The translations under genes and the position numbers were made by a program. 64,000 nucleotides of DNA from Beroe forskalii (Eukaryota; Ctenophora; Nuda; Beroida; Beroidae): contig WFMF01000143.1 in the NCBI GenBank assembly GCA_011033025.1, positions 186,001 to 250,000 of the forward strand, read 5' to 3'. Of this stretch, positions 1-11,950 are shown one piece after another (position 1 is the stretch's first letter; every line of letters begins with the position of its first letter). The notes under the pieces were generated by a model. The model was not told the DNA's origin. It made no database searches and worked only from the letters and a program-made list of their open reading frames with translations.

Positions 1-1264
1 CAGCTGTTTGTTTCGAAACACGTATTGTTCCACTTGAATCTCTATAATAATTTACATTCATCAGTTACTTTTCTCATGTTTGCGTTTTTCAATTACATAT
101 TGTTATATTATATATGAAAAGGAATAAAGAATCGACAATTCCGCTCCACTATATTATGAAACTGTTCAAAGACTCTCCAGATTAGGTACACTACACATCA
201 AACTGTCATAGGATATACACGATGAGATACACTGTACGTAGTACCGTATAACTACGACCCCCTACCTAAAGTTTGTACAAATATTTTTATCTACTAACCA
301 CAGTACAGAATTGCTGTACTCTGCTCATTCCATGTCGGTTAAGTTAGAGAAAAGTCGGAGAGAAGATCATGCTACAAATATAAGAGTAATTACTATTAGC
401 TATATATCACGTATATTTCATATTTACATACTTTAAATAACATGCCGTTAAGTGTAAGCCCACTTGGGAGAACAATGGTCTAGTGCCGAGCGGTAAACAT
501 TAAAACAACACAAGTAGTTTTCTGGTGAAATGACCCGGCTCGGGCTATAAATACAAAAGTACACATGATCAAATATCACTAATCAGGCACAGACAACAGG
601 AAACATAATCTGATGAGCTTGCTAACAGGAACCACTGACCCAGTCGTCGGCTAAGCACCGTACGACGGTCAGACCTGTCAGCTAATGAGGGTAAGATGCT
701 AAAAGGGAAATATGAACCGAAATATACTCCTCTACCTAATCATGACTCTTTAGAGTATACCCCCGATTAGGAACACTACAACATACGTCATACTGTCATA
801 GGATATACATAACTGCGGCTAGAAACAAAAATTTTACATGGGGTCAAAACCTACTGGTAGCCGACTTTGACATTTTCGTCAAATGGGCCGGTACTTAATA
901 AAAAGCCGGTTAAAGTGGGACCGATTAAATTAAAGGCCAGTTAATTTATTACGTCAGATGAAACTTCTTTTACTTGGCTTATGTACTGTAAAACTCCTTT
1001 GACACAGATGATGAACTAAATCATGATATTAGACCAGGACTTGGGTTTTTTGATGTAATTTGCGTCGTATAAATTGGTTTTCGTGGCAATTTTTGAGCAA
1101 AAATTTCTTGGTCTGGCCACTGCTTGAAAATCTTTCGTCCAAGGGGCCGGTTAAAATGGTTCAAAATAATTCGATTTTTGTCCATGGGGCCGGTTAAAGT
1201 AAGGCCCGGCTAAAAAAAGGCCGGCTTAATAAAGGTATATAACCGTTTACTTATAATCAATCGA

Positions 1265-1850
1265 TTTTTACAATGCAAGTTAGGGGGTGCAACCCTTATA
1301 TTTTGGAAAACACGGATTTGGGATATATAGGAGTTGGCCGGGATGGCCTGGACGCGTACCAACATTGTGACGGTGGTCTCGAGTCCATAGGTCCAACATT
1401 GCCCATGTGAGGCCTCAGAGCAAAAACGGCGTCCAAAAATCGAGATTTTACCAGAAGGAGATAAAGCTGAACATTTAAGTGTATTCGTTTATCAAAATCG
1501 GGTGAAAAATGGCCAAGTCATGGCCTTGCGAAGCGCGCGCACCAGAGTGGCGGTTGACCTATTTTATTTTCGGGCCTAAAGATGGCCATTATGGCCACAT
1601 TTTTTGAGATATGAGCTTCAGACTTGTTTTGCCCATCATTTAGGTCAAAATTGATGGGCAAACCGATTTATGAGTGAATTGGATCTAATTTTTGGACGCC
1701 TTTTTTGCTGAGGCCTCACAGTCACATGGCCAATGTTTGACCCATGGACTCGATACCACTGTCAAAATGTTGGTACATGTCCAGGTCATCCCAGCCAACT
1801 CCTAGGGTTGACCAAAAAATAGGGTTGGAACCCCCCCTTATATTAATATT
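1265..1850. mobile_element. Foldback element, ~165-bp diverged inverted arms
   Basis: The sequence at about 1,265-1,440 reappears as its reverse complement at about 1,686-1,850, for example GAGGCCTCA next to GGACGCC, and CCAACTCCTA, in both arms. By eye the arms are roughly 75-80% alike and are separated by about 245 bp. This is the shape of an old foldback or MITE-type element. No transposase frame is visible. The open frames on both strands here follow from the inverted arms and are not genes. Confidence 0.6.
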
Positions 1851-2206
1851 AGCGATGAATTTATCCTTACTAACTTTCCATTTCCAACCTGCCCTTGTGG
1901 ACAATGGACATCTGTGCACCCGCGAAAACATTGAATTATACATCGATATATCATATATGAGTATATGTGATTGTTTCCAGGAATTCAACATACGAACATT
2001 GCGATTTCGCGACCTTTGCTCCTCATTGTGATATTATTATAAATCAGCGCTTCAAAAATAGCAATCATTAGATAGTCTTGAAATAATGTTCTGAACTGTA
2101 ATTTATATGTTATCAAAACTTATTTTGAAGGGCAATTGATGTAAGCACCTATGCAATTCAATTCGATTGAAATGTCCTCGTTATCACCCACTTTCCATGA
2201 AGTTAC

Positions 2207-2309
2207 AGGTGGTGAACTTGTTAACTGGAGCGATGTCGAAGGAAGGGCCTTCTCCTGCAGCAAGGCTGGCTAGAGTACCGACCAGGAGTAGGTAGAGAGA
2301 GACGTGCAT
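2207..2309 (-). CDS. First coding exon of a probable secreted protein
   Basis: On the minus strand an ATG at 2,309 opens a frame starting MHVSLYLLLVGTLASLAAG, a textbook signal peptide: short N-region, Leu/Val-rich core, small residues at the end. It continues as EGPSFDIAPVNKFTT and reaches a GTAACT splice donor at 2,206-2,201, giving 34 codons plus one base. Upstream on the same strand are a TTTAAA box near 2,378 and a CCAAT box near 2,426, in the right order and spacing for a core promoter. I could not find the next exon toward coordinate 1, so the mature protein is unknown; it may lie outside the window or the gene may be broken. Confidence 0.45.
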
Positions 2310-2369
2310 GGTTTAAAGAGAGTTATCAAAGCGAGTAGTGGAGAAGAATTGATTATTGTCAGTTGGTAG

Positions 2370-2430
2370 GGGGTTTAAAAAGGGTCAAGGCGTTTTTCCT
2401 AATTAACGCGTTACCTGATTTTGATTGGTT
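2370..2430 (-). promoter_or_regulatory. Putative CCAAT/TATA promoter of the secreted-protein exon
   Basis: Read on the minus strand: CCAATCA at about 2,428-2,422 and a TTTTTAAACCC box at about 2,382-2,371, roughly 70 bp upstream of the ATG at 2,309. The assignment is inferred from order and spacing only. Confidence 0.35.
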
Positions 2431-2954
2431 ACCCATTGCATTGGTGCATCGCGGTGGTTGGTCCTGCTTCAGTTCTTCCTCAGAAAAGCCATGACTTGTC
2501 TGCCGGGCGTGAGGGGCGTTACAAGGCAAAGGAACATGATAGAATAAAGTTATTATAGCAAAACCAATATAGTCACATTATTAAACATCTATTAATAGTT
2601 TTTCTAATAAGTATGTATGCTCATAATTATGTACTCACGACGAGCTTCAGAAAATGATATTTTAATATTCAAAAAGAATTTGGATTAACAAAAGTAAAGT
2701 AAGATGTGTCGTGTCACATCAGGCTTTGTCTTCAAGTAAAATAGTGTACATTCATTATTTATGTCGGGATGGACGACATATTCTACGCCCATATTGTACG
2801 CCCATTTGTAGTTTCACGCCTGAATTTTAAATCCTAACTCAGATTAAACAATTGAAATATAGATAATCGATTGGTGCCATGTTTGGACCTTGATTGATAC
2901 TATCCAACTTCATTTTCAGGACGAACACAAGGAAGGTCGCACTGTTGTCATAAT

Positions 2955-5610
2955 TACCCCAGCCGGCCAAAAACCGTTTAAAATACGTTTATTCAACGTT
3001 TTTTGGGAAACCTTAACGAAACGAAATAACGTTTAATAAACGTTTATTAAACGTTTTTTCGCGTAATGTTTTAGAGCATACATTCGGTTTAAAATTTACG
3101 TTTCATAAACGTTTCTAGGGAAACGTTTAATAAACGTCAAACAGAAACGGTTATTAAACGGAAAATCACTCGAAAAATAGTTCCTGCGGTTTCGTTTATT
3201 TATGGTTTATAAATCGTTTTCAAAAAAACGTTTCTGATTGGTATCCTCGAAACTATAAATAAACCAATTGATTAACCATTTCATCACTAAATTATTTCTT
3301 AGTCTTACTGTCCTAGACCCCTAGGACAATCTCGACTTGGACTATCTAGTGAGTCCTCCGTCGACCATGAGTATACAGTGAAGGGTTTAGTAACGAGTAA
3401 AAGTTACTAAACGTAATATTACACACGAGGGCCGAAGGCCCGAATGTGTAATATGGCATTGAAAAACCGAGGCCGAAGGCCGAGGTTTTTTAATGCTGAG
3501 TTTAGTAATTTTTACGAGTTATTAAACTGAATTATGCACCGTAATTACTCGAAAAAATGGCAATATTTTCAAACACAAGGAAATGTTTTAAATCAAGATT
3601 TGAAGGTACTGTTTGCCCAACTGTGTGAAATAAATTGTTACGCACTGTTCTACTGCACCATAATAAATTATTATGACCTACAGTGCGTAATAAATCCGGA
3701 TATCGGCACTACAGTGCGCAATAATTTATTGCACACGGTACCCTGGTGCCTTTAGGGTTTTTGAATACATAACATAAACACGCCTGGAAGGTGCATAATA
3801 TGAGTACACACATGGTTTTAACAAAAGTAATAGAACTGGGTTATTAACCACAGTATTTGCCTTGCAAGGCACAATTTACAGACTGAAGCAGGACGGGGGA
3901 TATAATTGTAAGGGTAAAAGGTTTCCTTGTGTTTCTATGATAAGGTTTATTTTTGGTTTATTTTTGGTTTATTTTCGTTTATTTCTTATTCATTCGCTAT
4001 CTATCAGTTTTTTGTGCGTGTTGATTAAGCACTTTTCTTATCAACAAATTGCAGCGTATTTGCACAATATAGCACAAGCCTTTGTCCACAGCTGGCACGA
4101 GTTCACGCCCTGGGCAAGGCGGTAATCCGCGGAAAGATAGAGAGTAGAACCATGTTTAAAATGTTATTTTGCGCCATTTTGAACATCTATAACTAAATCA
4201 GTTTTTATCGGATAATGTTTTAAATTGGTAAGTTGCTTTATTGTTCCTTAAGATTTAGCTATAAAACAATTTTCAGGGCAATCAGGTGTTAAATGCGGCC
4301 TCTGGAAGCCTCTAAAAATTGAGCTGCAAAATGATTAAAATAGGTTTTGGCGAAAAAACGTTCTGCTGCCGCACTTAGTGATGCTATAGTGACCTTTTCA
4401 TGGTGTCCTGTTGCCTGTTAGTAAAAATGATGGAAAATAGGAGATGAAATTGTGCTGCACGTGAGTTCACGCGGAAGTTTTGTAGAAATTAGGGCATTTC
4501 ATGAAATCAATATATACATGGGATTTTCGACTTGATTTTGTTAAAACAAGTTCAAATACGATTAATGTGCGTGAAATTAGGTTCCAATGCTACAATTTTG
4601 CACGTGAGTTAGCACGGACGTTTTGTAGAACTTATTGAAATCGCTACTTTTGATTTATTCAGGCATTAAACGTTACGATATGATGAGTTACGTGAACCCA
4701 AAGTGTGTTCGGAGGAGTCGCATGGGTTTGAACGGCCTCATCCAATTTTAAGGGAGATATTCAGCGACGACTCTTTTGCGGTTTTGGAGCCTTATATACT
4801 TATAGTCATATAGTGTACAAAGATCACGCATTAAATTCTCGCTAGAAAATCTGCACAGTGTGGCGAAGGAATTAATGAACTTTCAATGCAGTGTTTGGTG
4901 AAAAGTGGGAGGAGGTCAACTGTACTGCAAGACGACAGTGATGAAGTTTGACAAGTCTAGTCTACTCAGTCAAATTTGGTTTTGACAGCTGTCCGCGGTT
5001 TTCTTGTCAAGAGAGCAAGAGCAGAGTCAACAGCTGGATCGATTCATCAGTTGAGGCGGATTCCGATGAAAAATCAGGAAACTCGGTTACAGCAGAGTAA
5101 ATGTGAGCAATTCAAGAGTGAGTTTGAGGAGTGTCAGTGATGCGGTCAAGCATGAGCTGGGGTATGAAGAAAGAAAAGAGAGCTGAAAGCTGCGGTGAAA
5201 TTTGCTGAGAAACACGGCGACTGAAAGTGAAAGAAAGGGCGGTAATAGTAATTATACTGTTTGTTCTTGAAGAGATTACCAGCGAAGTTGTGCGGGGGGA
5301 AGTGGAGAAGAGCCTGCAGTGGACATATCTGCAACAGAGCGAGCCATCAGTCCGTGACTGCTATGGGGTGGGAATTTCTAATAACCTGAACAGCCGGATC
5401 AAGTTTGATTTTAAAGCCCTTGTGGGTGCTACACATATAGGGTTTGTGATAAACAGGTTTTTCGTGAACGAAAAATACACATTTTTAAAAAGTTTACTTG
5501 AGGTTTCTATGGAACGAAACTTCAATCCACAAATTAGCTTTCTGTAAACCATAAATAAACGTTCCACATACGTTTATTTATGGTTTTGTAGAAAACGTTA
5601 TATATTAGGG
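2955..5610. mobile_element. Possible decayed DNA transposon with AACGTTTAT-rich ends
   Basis: Both ends (2,960-3,270 and 5,540-5,600) are dense in AAACGTTTATT and its complement. CGTTTATTTATGGTTT occurs at both ends. Between them lies mostly unrecognisable sequence. One short minus-free frame on the plus strand at about 5,182-5,223 reads ELKAAVKFAEKHGD and then stops; it resembles the start of the helix-turn-helix domain of pogo-like transposases (an LKxxxxFAxxHG pattern). If that reading is right this is a heavily mutated transposon. The boundaries are uncertain and no target duplication was identified. Confidence 0.25.
3385..3530. repeat. Nested GC-rich hairpins
   Basis: Two adjacent inverted repeats, GGGCCGAAGGCCC near 3,430 and GAGGCCGAAGGCC near 3,470, are themselves flanked by a pair reading GTTTAGTAAC...GTTACTAAAC and AGTTTAGTAA...TTATTAAACT. 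This is a foldable cluster with no coding potential. Confidence 0.5.
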
Positions 5611-5744
5611 CTTCCATCTAGATATTATCTAGACTAGTCGGTTCCCGTCCTACGGACGGCGAATGATGGCAGCTGCATGAGCTAACGGCCACATGTCCCT
5701 TTGACAGTGATTTGACTGATGGAGTTTGGAGGGGAAATTCGAAA

Positions 5745-6335
5745 CTTTAATTTCTGCGAAAAAAAAGCTTCCCACGCCCCCAACGGTAACCCAATATTGC
5801 CGACAATATTCTCAAAACCTTTACTCATCATAAACAACTCCATAGCGAAGGAATTTTGAAAAAATTCGAAAATCTATTTTTTCCGAAAAAAGGGCGTGGC
5901 CTCCCACGCCCCTTAGGGTGACCCAATAATTCGGACAAAATTCTCAAAACTTTTATTCATCATAAGCAACTTGATGGCGAAGGAATTTTGAAAAAATTCG
6001 AAAGTTTAGTTTTTGCGAAAAAAAGGGCGTGGCCTCCCACGCTCCTCAGAGTGACCCAATAATTCGGACAAAATTCTCAAAATTTTTATTCATCATAAGC
6101 AACTCAATGGCGAAGGAATTTTGAAAAAATTCGAACGTTTAATTTTTGCGAAAAAAAAGGCGTGGCCCCCCACGCCCCTCAGGGTGACCCATAATAATTC
6201 GGACAAAATTCTCAAAATTTTTATTCATCATAAGCAACTCGATGGCGAAAGAATTTTGGAAAAATTCGAAACTTTAATTTTTGCGAAAAAAAGGGCGTGC
6301 AGCCCACCACACCCCTCAGGGTGGCCAAAAAAATC
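5745..6335. repeat. Tandem repeat, ~133-bp unit, over 4 copies
   Basis: The phrase ATTCATCATAAGCAACT recurs near 5,825, 5,957, 6,090 and 6,225 with small changes, alternating with GGGCGTGGCCTCCCACGCCC and GGTGACCCA. The spacing gives a unit of about 133 bp. Nothing suggests a protein; short frames are by-products. Confidence 0.8.
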
Positions 6336-6448
6336 TCATATTATTTTTCTGATTTATTATAAAGTTTTTGCAATACGATGAAAAAAGAATTTCGTTGCCT
6401 ACTTGAAAAACGAATCGCCATAAATAAATAAATAAATATATATATATA

Positions 6449-6872
6449 GGATAGCCAAAAACAATTGAAAATTGTTTGGGTTTCGCAGCCACTCCAGTTC
6501 CTAAAATAATACGATAAAAATTATTGATATGAATTTTAATCGCAGCCTGGTCGTGGCGGTGCATCTTGTTAATGTTTGCAAAGCTATTCGATTTGACGAT
6601 TCACGTTCTTCAAAGTTATTAAGGGGCCAATACGTTTATCACATTTCTGTGTTAAGGTACAGCTCGATCTTGACAAAGTCAAAGAGGGATTTACACAATG
6701 AATTAAAGAGCTATTATTCCATTACTACATTGAAATTGCAGTGGTCTACTACCACCGTGCACCGCCACGACCGGGCTGCGATTAAAATTCATATCAATAA
6801 TTTTTATCGTATTATTTTAGGAACTGGAGTGGCTGCGAAACCCAAACAATTTTCAATTGTTTTTGGCTATCC
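6449..6872. mobile_element. Foldback MITE with ~115-bp near-perfect inverted arms
   Basis: The left arm (6,449-6,563) and right arm (6,758-6,872) are reverse complements with only scattered differences. Both begin GGATAGCCAAAAACAATTG at their outer ends and meet GGTCGTGGCGGTGCA near the loop. The loop is 194 bp. The high arm identity suggests recent activity. The open frame at 6,529-6,921 runs along the element and has no recognisable product. Confidence 0.75.
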
Positions 6873-6914
6873 ATATCACTCTTTTTTGGCAAAAAAACTT
6901 ACTACATCCAGTAC

Positions 6915-7690
6915 AAGTTGAGATAATTGCTTTAATTAGTCAATTATTTCATTAAAGCAGTTTACAACCGGTACTCAAATTTAATGTACAAAACGTAATT
7001 TCGGCTCTAGTAAATAATACCGTTAAATTAAGTCGGTATCATTTTTAATTTTTGAGCTATTCGAGATAATTACTTTAATTAGCCAATTATTCAATTACGC
7101 GGTTGACAACCTGTACTCAAATTAGCGTATAATCCGTAATTTTGGCTCTAGTTAATGATGCCGTTAGAATTAAGTCGTTATCATCTTTTGTTTTCGAGTT
7201 ATACACGATAATTACTTTAATTGGTCAATTATCTCATTAGGCGGTTGAGAACCGTTACTCAAGTTAGATGTATAAAGCGTTATTTTGGCTTAAGTTAATG
7301 ATATCGTTGGAATAAAGTCGCTATCATTTCTACTTTCGGAGCTATAAGCGTTAATTACTTTAATTGGTCAATTATCTCATTAGCCGGTTGAAAACCGGTA
7401 CTCAAATTAAAAGCATATAACGTTATTTTGGCTCTAGTTAATGATACCGTTGGAATTAAGTCGCTATCATTTCTACTTTCGGAGTTATACGCGATAATTA
7501 CTTTAATTGGTCAATTATCTCATTAGGCGGTTGAAAACCGGTACGCAAATTAATCACATATAACGTTATTGTGGCTCTAGTTAATAATACCGTTAGAATT
7601 AAGCCGCTATCATTTTTACTTTCTGAGTTAAAAGCGATGATTACTTTAATTGGTCAATTATCCAATTAAGGATTTGGCGAAAATATTTTT
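6915..7690. repeat. Tandem repeat, ~143-bp unit, about 5.4 copies
   Basis: ATTACTTTAATTGGTCAATT recurs near 6,925, 7,068, 7,210, 7,352, 7,496 and 7,640. Each copy is followed by CGGTTGAAAACCGGTAC-like and TGGCTCTAGTTAATGATACC-like segments. Copies are visibly diverged. It abuts the right arm of the 6.45-6.87 kb foldback element. Confidence 0.8.
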
Positions 7691-8128
7691 AACATGCCGT
7701 AGTGCACGCACCTCATTCTAGAGTTTCATATGCCGTTTAGATTACGGTTCTATCTTTTATGGTTCTCCCGTGAAGTGTTTTCCCGTTTTGTGGTGGGAGG
7801 AGGAGGAGGAGTCGTACCGTCCATAACACTAATTTTTGGCAAAACGGGATTTTTTTGATAATTTATTGTGAAAAAACGGTGCGACCGATTTTCATGAAAT
7901 TTTCAGGGATTGTTCTTTATACAATGGACCACAACTGTGCAAATTTTCATGTCCAACAAAGCTCGTTAACATGTCTTAAACGCGACTCGAAAATCGCGAT
8001 TTTCGCAAATCACTGTATTTTTATATAGTGGGCGCTGGCAAACTCATTTTTCAAAAGATGAAAATTGGTTCTGCTAAGTCTTTCAGCACTTCGTGCTGGT
8101 ACTCCTGGCTCTTTTACTGTGTCTGGCC

Positions 8129-8211
8129 AGCAGTCCCGGCCCTTCGGGCCGGGACTGCTGCCATCGGCCCTTCGGGCCGAGGGCATCTGCCCTTCGGGCA
8201 GATGCCCTCGT
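8129..8211. repeat. Three consecutive hairpins with cTTCGg loops
   Basis: Three perfect inverted repeats lie back to back, all closed by the same C-TTCG-G loop: stems CAGCAGTCCCGGCC, TCGGCC and GAGGGCATCTGCC, each followed by its complement. In RNA the cUUCGg tetraloop is exceptionally stable. The surroundings are AT-rich, so the block stands out in composition. Frames crossing it on both strands are consequences of the palindromes. Confidence 0.7.
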
Positions 8212-8284
8212 CCAGAGAGTGAGACCCAATAACGTGGCCGCGAGCGCTTGCCAGCGCCCTGATATATATTAACAAAACGCATTA

Positions 8285-9430
8285 TATATAGTAAGATAAG
8301 ATTATCTAGACAATTTGCTAAAAATCGTTATCTATTTATCTAGATAATTTGTACTAGATATCTAGATAAATTTCATATCCCTTTTGCCATGAAATTTCAG
8401 CTTAAATCGCCATTTTTCCTGAACTTCTTCAATAATTGTAGGATTTCAAATTTTCAAAATTTCTGATCTGTTCATTTTCATACCCGTTTCGGAGATCTTA
8501 AGTAGTAAGACAATTTATGGCTATGCATAGGACTTAAGCAACTCATTTCATGATTCTATATGGACATAGTTCAATGTTTAGGGCCCTCAGGTTCATGGGC
8601 GCAGGCTGTTTGGCTTCAAGTACTATCTGTTTTACTGATGATTTGACCATTGTTAAACTGATATGAATAGCAACAGAATTAGAAGGCGTTGTTCAAAGTA
8701 TCTTTTCACATCTTACAAATCGTCATTTGCCACTTTAACGAAAGTTAAAATTAAATACCTACTCGTAACACTCGCTATTCTGCTTCCAATTTATGTCAAA
8801 CTATTGACGCCCTTTGACAAAAAGTAAGCTGTAAATATGTACGAAAGTAGCCTCCAGCAGCTATGGCAAAGTGATTGCTTATTTGAAAGTAATCTACAAA
8901 ACGGTCAATATTAATGCATTCAGCTCAAGAGGGAATTTGATTCCTTATTTCTTATTCAGTTATTCTCAATTTTACCAGCATTCCAGCAACTCCGAGGCCA
9001 TCATCATGAAATTTACTTTATTTCCACATTTATTGACTCTTTTTCGATGAATAATGCAAGTATTAATAGCAACTTATTGGTAGATAATGTTGTTACTTTA
9101 TGATGGGAGAATTTATAGGTGATAACTGATTTCAACTCAATATGAAGCAATGAATGTCCTGAACTCTATTCAAAATCCCAATATCCTCATGAACTTTTGG
9201 TGGCCATTAATATCATGCATTTCAATAGCCGACAATAAACAACAGCTGGTTATGGGATGATGTTCCACTGCAACAGTCGTGCATTTCTAACGTTGAAAAT
9301 TGTGTCAAATTTGGATAAATTTCGGAGTCAAAAATTATCTAGTTTATCTAGATAATCTAGATAATGGCGAAAAAATTATCTATTTATCTAGATAAAAGAT
9401 TTCAAGTAGATAATGGAAACCCTATTATAT
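8285..9430. mobile_element. Possible non-autonomous element bounded by TATCTAGATA clusters
   Basis: Clusters of TATCTAGATAAAT-type palindromes sit at 8,300-8,370 and 9,335-9,415, each flanked by ATTATATATA. The interior is AT-rich with no coding signal. I infer an element from the paired ends; no clear target duplication was seen. Confidence 0.3.
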
Positions 9431-9610
9431 ATAAACCAAAAATAAACGTATCAGAAACGTTTAATTTTGGTTTTGGTGTAAACGTTTCTACAGATCCGTC
9501 TATTAAACGTATCAAAAACGTTTAGAAATAGAAATAACGTTTGACGAAAACCAAAATTAAACCAAAGAAAAACGTTTTTCATTGGTTTATTTTTGGTTTG
9601 GTTTCTTTGT
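9430..9610. repeat. Degenerate AAACGTTT repeats
   Basis: AAACGTTT and AACCAAAA(A/T)TAAAC alternate over about 170 bp. The vocabulary matches the ends at 2.96-3.27 kb and 5.55-5.60 kb, so this may be a related terminal fragment. Confidence 0.5.
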
Positions 9611-9664
9611 GACGGCTGGGACGTTGAGTTGGGGAAAAGCAGCTTCAGAGCAGGATCCATTTCC

Positions 9665-10310
9665 TTGTAACAAAGTACAGTGTACCAGAAGGATAAGTTA
9701 TTGTACCTTTTTAAAAAAATAGAAATAACTTATCCTTCTGGGACACGAGTGTGTCCCAAAAGGATAAGTTATTTTTTATTTTTGAAAAAGAAAAAATAAC
9801 TTATCCTTCTATTACGTGTCCCAAAGGATAAGTTATTTTTATTTTGAAAAGAAAAATAACTTATCCTTCTAGAACACAGTGTCCCAGAAGGATAAGTTAT
9901 TTTTAATTTTGAAAAGAAAAATAACTTATCCTTCTGGGATTTTAGTAATGATCCCAGAAGGATAAGTTATTTTTAATTTTGAAAAAAAAAAATAACTTAT
10001 CCTTCTGGGACACGAGTGTGTCCCAAAAGGATAAGTTATTTTTTATTTTTAAAAATAAAAAATAACTTATCCTTCTGGGACACACTCGTGTCCCAGAAGG
10101 ATAAGTTATTTTTTCTTTTTCAAAAATAAAAAATAACTTATCCTTTTGGGACACACACGTGTACCAGAAGGATAAGTTATTTTTTCTTTTCAAAAATAAA
10201 AAATAACTTATCTTTCTGGGACACACTCGTGTCCCAGAAGGATAAGTTATTTCTATTTTTTAAAAAGGTACAATAACTTATCCTTCTGGTACACCGTACA
10301 AAGTAACTAC
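9665..10310. repeat. Minisatellite of palindromic units (GGATAAGTTATT / AATAACTTATCC)
   Basis: About ten tandem units, each itself a hairpin: AGAAGGATAAGTTATTTTT, then AAAAATAACTTATCCTTCT, joined by GGGACAC(G/A)(A/C)GTGTCCC. The block as a whole is also symmetric: GTACCAGAAGGATAAG near 9,683 on the left is mirrored by CTTATCCTTCTGGTAC near 10,276 on the right. The minus-strand open frame at 9,942-10,226 is an artefact of the repeat. Confidence 0.85.
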
Positions 10311-11534
10311 TGAACAATGATTCAACAAAAACGGCCCGATTCGTAAATCAACAAAGCAAGAAAGCAAAACTGTTCTTTGTAATCGTAACAAGACTGTTTT
10401 TAGGATTTACATTAAATTTAAGCGAAAGGTTTTGCTTTTCAGTGACCCTTGAGAAGTTGGAGATCATTGATCAAGCACCTTCTTATTTCGTAATGATTTT
10501 TGTGCGGGCTGGGAATCATATTTATTTTTTCCTGATAAACAGGATGTTAATCATAATGTTATTCTATTTCTGGTTCACGAAGGTGGAGTGAATTTGATTT
10601 TATAGTTTGCAGTTTGGGGGCTGGGGCCCGTTATGAAATTGGATAAATTATAGCATTATTAACTTTTTCTAATTCTAGCTGATTGTGATATTGATAAAGT
10701 TAAACCTTACTGAGAAAAAAAATATGATTTTTGTGTCTAAAACACGTTTTTAGTGTTTTTTCCGCCTAAAACACAAAAAACACATGTGAAAAAAGTGAGC
10801 CTGTTGGGCCACCATAGACCGACCCATTTCCCTCTCCAACGTGGCAACGTACTTGAATTATCGCGCGCATTTAATGGCACGTGTGTGATTAGGTCCGATA
10901 CACGTGCCAAATAATTGCGCGCGCTCCCCCATGGCCAAGCGCGCGCAATTATTTAGAACTCTGCGCAAACAAAATGATTTTGGCCATTTTGTTTGCGCGC
11001 CAGGTGCTTTAGCTAACGCTTACTTTACTTACATTGGGGTGGAACGGTAAATTCGGCCGAAGCCCTACAAACCGTGCCGTCAGGAACAACCTCTGCTGGC
11101 TGAGCCTAAGGCTCCCTGAGATATACAATATTATTACCAATATGATAAGCTGCGACGATCTTCCCGGAGCCTAGATGGTCGTCGCCATCCTGCAGCTTGC
11201 AATCCCTAGTATGGAGCGAGTCCAAAAGAGAAGACAGAGACCAAACTGCAGGGTGTAGTACCTGAGAGGATTCGCACACTAGGAGTGCTTTGACCTGGGG
11301 ATATGATCTATTAAGTGGGAACTGGGAATAGGAATCGAAGTCGCTTTAACTGAGACCAGGTCTAAGTGCAAAGAAGATACTGTTGTTATTGATCAGTCAA
11401 AACTTCTGAGAAACAAATCTGTAGTTTCCTAAGTTGTGGTATCTGACTGCCATTAAATGCAAAGGGCCCCGGGATGTTACTAGGAGTTAGGACTGAGTGT
11501 TGATGCAGCTATTTAAATTTTCTGTCCTGTAGAG
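10310..11534. other. Intergenic, with GC-rich palindromes
   Basis: No gene seen. At about 10,909-10,956 AATAATTGCGCGCGC is mirrored by GCGCGCGCAATTATT, and at 10,962-11,000 GCGCAAACAAAATG is mirrored by CATTTTGTTTGCGC. The sequence from 11,030 to 11,300 is more GC-balanced than its surroundings and might be an old retroelement piece, but I recognise no motif. Confidence 0.4.
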
Positions 11535-11950
11535 GGACGTACGACATTTGACCCCACGACATTTGATCTCGCGACAATTGATCCCAAGACATTTGATCTC
11601 ACGACAATTGATCTCAGATATTTTATACACATTCATATGTACAATTTAAGGAGATGAAATGTCGCGATTCAGGACAATTGATCTCCATATTTTGAAGGAG
11701 TGCGACATTTGATCTCAAAACGCGACGTTTCATCTCTATATAGATTCGAGACTGCGACATTTCATCTCAGAAACTGCGACGTTTGATCTCACCGTTTATC
11801 GAGGAAGCGACATTTGATCTCAAAGGTACGACATTTCACCTCGAAGGTGCGACATTTGATCTCAGGGTACGACATTTGATCTCTAATAAGAGAAATTGAT
11901 GCCAGGCTGCGACGTTTGATCCCAAGGTACGACGTTTGATCTCAAAGTAC
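11535..11950 (+). repeat. Left terminal inverted repeat of the 21-kb structure
   Basis: Pairs with 32,180-32,594. The outermost ~60 bp alternate ACGACATTTGATC and GCGACAATTGATC. A non-repetitive segment follows at about 11,615-11,710, then CTGCGACATTTCATCTCAG-like units that grade into the regular 20-bp array. The variant TCTCTAATAAG near 11,881 is shared with the right arm, so the pairing continues into the array. Confidence 0.75.

Noticed and set aside
601..720. Hammerhead ribozyme suggested by CTGATGAG near 612
   Set aside because: The required CGAAA partner and closing stems are not present in the right positions.
6529..6921. 130-codon plus-strand frame
   Set aside because: It runs through both arms of a foldback element; the end is the reverse complement of the start.
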